Part shown: positions 60,885-64,000 of the stretch, piece by piece
How positions within the stretch are numbered: position 1 is the stretch's first letter
Layout of the letters: every line of letters starts with the position of its first letter
Assembly (NCBI GenBank): GCA_037349315.1
Contig: JBAIAC010000033.1
Location: forward strand, 14,650,001-14,714,000
DNA: 64,000 nucleotides
Reading direction: 5' to 3'
From: Chelydra serpentina
Lineage: Eukaryota; Chordata; Testudines; Chelydridae
Made by a program: the position numbers and the translations under genes
The notes under the pieces: generated by a model
Databases searched by the model: none
The model's input: only the letters and a program-made list of their open reading frames with translations
What the model was told of the DNA's origin: nothing

Positions 60885-61520
60885 CAGTAGCATAGCCAGG
60901 TCCGGAGCACAGGGGGAGCGGCGCTACAAAAAGGCGCCTCCCCGCTCCCCCTGTACTCACCCAGCGGCGCCTCCGGGGGTCCGGTACGGCATACCGGCAA
61001 GAGCCAGCGCCGTGCCGGACCGTACCAGCGGTGATTTAAAGGGCCTGGGGCTCCAGCCGCTGCGGGGAGCCCCGGGCCCTTTAAAGCGCCGCCGGGGCTC
61101 GGGCGGCGCTTTAAAAGGCCCGTGGCTCCCCGCAGTGGCAGGAGCCCCAGGCCTTTTTAAGCACCACCCGAGCTCCGGCAGCGGGGCTCGGGCGGAGCTT
61201 TTAAAGGCCCGCGGCTCCTACAGCTGCGGGGAGCCGCGGGCCCTTTAAAGTGCTGCCAGAGCTCCGGCAGCAGGGCTTGAGGGGCGCTTTAAAAGGCCTG
61301 TGGCTCCCTGCAGTGGCAGGAGCCCCAGGCCTTTTTAAGCACCGCCCGAGCCCCGCTGCCGGAACCGGGCTCGGGCGGGGATTTAAAAGGCCCACGGCTC
61401 CTGCAGCCGCGGGGAGCCGCAGGCCCTTTAAAGCGCCACCGGAGCTCCGGCAGCTGGGCTCAGGCAGTGCTTTAAAAGGCCCGCGGCTCCCCACGGCTGC
61501 AGGAGCCGCGGGCCTTTTAA
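60885..61520. repeat. GC-rich tandem array of hairpin units
   Basis: About 2.5-3 units of roughly 180 bp. Each alternates CTTTAAA-centred inversions with complementary GC arms such as GGCCCGCGGCTCC and GGAGCCGCGGGCC, or GAGCTCCGGCAGC and GCTGCCGGAAC. TTTAAA-like boxes recur at about 61037, 61080, 61108, 61198, 61241, 61287, 61381, 61430, 61471 and 61515. The head (60890-61020) carries GGTCCGGTACGGCATACCGG and GTGCCGGACCGTACC, also palindromic. Long open frames on both strands here are artefacts of composition. Confidence 0.65.
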
Positions 61521-62698
61521 ATGTTTGCAGGATTGGGACCCTAATTTGTAAAACTATTTTGACTAAAAATGGCCTTTGTATAATCAGAATTACATTTTTT
61601 TCTACTTTCCCTAAAGAAACAACTAAAACCATTTTTTGTTTCTCTTCCTCGCTTGTTTTTTTCCCTGTCTCTCACCCTCTCCCCCCGTTTTCTTTCCATT
61701 TTGCCACTGAAGGGCGGGGAGAAGGCCAAAAAAAACCCACCTGATTTTTTTTTCAGTTTTCAGGGGTTTTGTCAAAAAATTAGAAAAGTTACTATATAAA
61801 TAGTGGAATTCAAATATAAAAACATTAAAAGATTGGTGTCAGTGCATGAGAGAGAGCAGTTATTGTGAGGAGCTGTTATGTCAACAGAATTATAATCTTA
61901 TAAAATTTGGAAGATATACTTATTTTAAAATAAATATAATTTATATGCAGCAAAAATATAAAAGTTAGTGACCATAACTGAATAGGATTGTTGTAGATTC
62001 CAGGCATCCATTTATATTTTCTTTTCTTCTTTTAATTCCCCTCCACCCCCTTTTTTTCCCCAAATTTATTCTTTGTGTGAAATCCTGGCCCTGCTGGTCT
62101 ATGAGGTGCTATCAATTGTATTTTTCCCCACCGTTTTTCTACTGTCATCTTATTGTTCCCCATTTTTGATGTGAGTGTGAGCGGGTAGTCAAAGCTCAAG
62201 GCCCTGGATGTTCTTGTTGGAAGTAGAAATTGATGGAGTCTGGTATTTTCTTTGATGCAGTCTTGTTTATTTAGAAGGAACGTACAAAGTCCTGCTTCTC
62301 TGAATGCAGGGGAGGAACCAAGAACAAAAGAAGCAGGTTTTTAGCTTATGTTCCCAAGCCTCTTTAGCCAGTATCAAGCTCAAAAGCTCTCTCTAGCTTT
62401 TTCCAAGGTCATACTGTGATAGGCTACTGCTTGGCTTTCCACACACGGACACCCCCCGTCCCTCCACCACACAGTCCAAACTCCTGGGCAGTTTCATTAC
62501 CTCCTGTTGTCTTGGGTGGACGGCTTCTGATTAACTCATTTTGACATTTATGTTAATTGAAGGGAGCATTCATATCCATTCTCAAAAAGGTTTGTGATCA
62601 AAGCAGTCACCAGTTCCTCTCAGCATCACACTCTGCACCCCCAATTTAACTCCACGCATTGTCCCAGTGGTGCCCAAAATGGTCATGCCCAATATAAC
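61521..62698. other. Intergenic, nothing identified
   Basis: AT-rich then mixed sequence with pyrimidine tracts near 61640-61700 and 62040. Segment 62200-62500, including CTTGTTTATTTAGAAGGAAC and CAAAGTCCTGCTTCTCTGAA, has the feel of an interspersed repeat, but I cannot assign it. Confidence 0.4.
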
Positions 62699-64000
62699 CA
62701 GTGTTTTCCCTACGAATTGAATGGGGGGAGGGGAGCGGTTCAAATTTACGGGGAGGGGTCAGGGCCAATGAGGGGTGAGACCGTGAGGATGAAGGTAGGC
62801 TCTATGGCACCATAGTAAAAACTGAAAAATGTTTCATGACCATTTTATTAGATTTAACTCATGTTTTAAAATCACCACACAAATTAAAGTTGGCTACTCA
62901 AGCTTTCTATGAATCACTACATCTACATCCTTCTTGGTTTCTTGTTATAATTTTGTACAACTTTGTTAATGAACTTCTTGAATGCAATGCGTTCATCTTT
63001 GGTGGCTTCTCGTGTGTCTGGTACTTCCATTCCTTCAATGGATATGTTCATTAGTTCATTCACATGATCAGGCAGAAGGCGACTTCTTTCAGAACACAAA
63101 AAATTCTATTCAATAATGAAAAAGAATGCTCAACTGTAGCTGTTGTGCCTGGGAGTAGCAAGAGATGAATTCCTACTTCTTTCATCCCAGGAAACATAGC
63201 ATAAAGATTGCGTTGAGCCACTAGTGATGATAAAAAAGTTGAAGTCAATTCTTCATTAATTTGTAGTATGATATTCCACTCTTTGTTCAAATTCTCTATT
63301 GTGTCCTGAGCACATGGCAGCCCCATTGCTGGTAGTGCCTCACTCCTCTCAACTGTTGGTGTTTTATAGGACAGGGATCTGTAAAAATCTATGTAGAGGT
63401 TGAGTAGAATCTAGAAGTCGCTGTTGTAGATTTAAGAATCAAGTCTGTGTACTTTTTCAATTGTCTTAACAAACACTTCTTGTCTTCTTCACTTAAGGAT
63501 TCAATATAAATGCCTTCATTAGTCAACTTCTGGACTGAAGTCTTTGCTTCTTCCAGTATTTTTTCAATGGATATCTCTCTGATTGATCCAAATGTAGCTT
63601 CTATTGCTGGACAAAGATCTACTACTGTTGTAGCAGATGCCTGGATGGCATTGTTTAATGACCCAAGTGGTTTCAAGAGTAGACTTACAAGAGAGAGAAT
63701 GGCAATAGTCTTCTCTGAACGTAGTAACAAAAGTAATCCACCAGCCTCACTACTTAGATCCATCCCATCTTGGTAGATACTTTCCAAAGCCAGTAATAAT
63801 GGCTGGAGTAATTTTAAGACAACAGCCAAGGATCGCTCATGAGAAAGCCAGAGGGTTTTCCCAGGTTGGACTAATTTGAACTTCAGTCCCAGTGTATCTT
63901 CTATATTTTCCAAGTTATTCAGTCTTTATGGACTATTGCTGAAAAAAGAATATAATGAAGACATTACATTTATAGCTTTTAAAATGTCTTTTGAAGAGTC
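62699..64000 (-). mobile_element. hAT transposon, running off the right edge
   Basis: A hAT-type transposase remnant on the minus strand ends 224 bp before CAGTGTTTTCCCTACGAATT, a plausible hAT terminus at 62699 in the orientation expected for the 3' end. The other terminus is outside the window, so no 8-bp duplication can be confirmed. Confidence 0.5.
62923..64000 (-). pseudogene. hAT-superfamily transposase, C-terminal half, broken
   Basis: Reading leftward from 64000: SSLYSFFSNSP, a TAA stop at 63926-63928, then RLNNLENIEDTLG and TLWLSHERSLAVVLKLLQPL (the RWLSH-type box, here LWLSH). A helical region follows with SATTVVDLCPAIEAT. A frameshift near 63385 leads to ENLNKEWNIIL and the hAT dimerisation box TTATVEHSFSLLNRI. 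A second frameshift near 63085 leads to SRLLPDHVNELMNISIEG and a terminal KKPRRM before a TAG at 62923-62925. Relatives include hAT-derived host proteins of the KIAA1586/ZNF862 type. The breaks say pseudogene, not a domesticated gene. Confidence 0.8.

Noticed and set aside
61012..61744. Long open frames on both strands (78, 143 and 164 codons).
   Set aside because: They arise from the repeated GC-rich hairpin array and show its periodicity, not protein constraint.

Overview
This is vertebrate chromosomal DNA, most likely from a turtle or another slowly evolving sauropsid. It is AT-rich, intron-dominated sequence with one recognisable host gene. The repeats are an amniote reptile mixture: a CR1 LINE with the ATTCTATG-type 3' end, MIR/CORE-SINE remnants, 295-bp PIF/Harbinger-like MITEs with TTA/TAA duplications, hAT-like MITEs with 8-bp duplications, an RTE-clade LINE and an R2-like fragment. 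The turtle assignment is inferred from remembered repeat families, not from a search.

Host gene: nine coding exons on the + strand (27386-40882) encode the C-terminal ~514 residues of protogenin (PRTG), a DCC/neogenin-superfamily receptor. They cover the end of one fibronectin type III domain, two complete FN3 domains, the single transmembrane helix and the whole cytoplasmic tail. All nine exons have GT/AG boundaries and compatible phases, and the stop codon is at 40880-40882. Positions 1-27385 hold no recognisable coding exon and look like one very large upstream intron. Sequence after 40882 is 3' UTR for an uncertain distance (possible poly(A) signals at 42187, 42480 and 47307), then intergenic DNA full of repeats.

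Repeat layout: 0-20 kb has old MITEs, MIR remnants and microsatellites. At 20.1 kb lies a 131-bp repeat with a hammerhead-ribozyme-like core. At 23.07-25.30 kb a 5'-truncated RTE retrotransposon is flanked by a perfect 13-bp duplication. Three 295-bp MITEs sit in or next to the PRTG introns, one ending 34 nt before an exon. A hAT-like MITE with a perfect 8-bp duplication is at 40.2 kb. At 48.8-49.4 kb a composite insertion (hammerhead-like repeat + 28S rRNA fragment + R2-like reverse transcriptase fragment) lies between two copies of one 12-bp duplication. A CR1 with a 524-codon open frame but damaged RT motifs occupies 49.8-51.5 kb. A decayed Harbinger transposon, itself interrupted by a hAT-like element, spans about 57.4-60.0 kb. 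A GC-rich hairpin tandem array lies at 60.9-61.5 kb, and a decayed hAT transposase runs off the right edge.

The only cellular gene is PRTG; the rest is mobile-element biology layered on it. The observations most worth checking are the composite 28S/R2 insertion, the hammerhead-like repeat family, the MITE beside the PRTG splice acceptor, and the cleanly bounded RTE copy.
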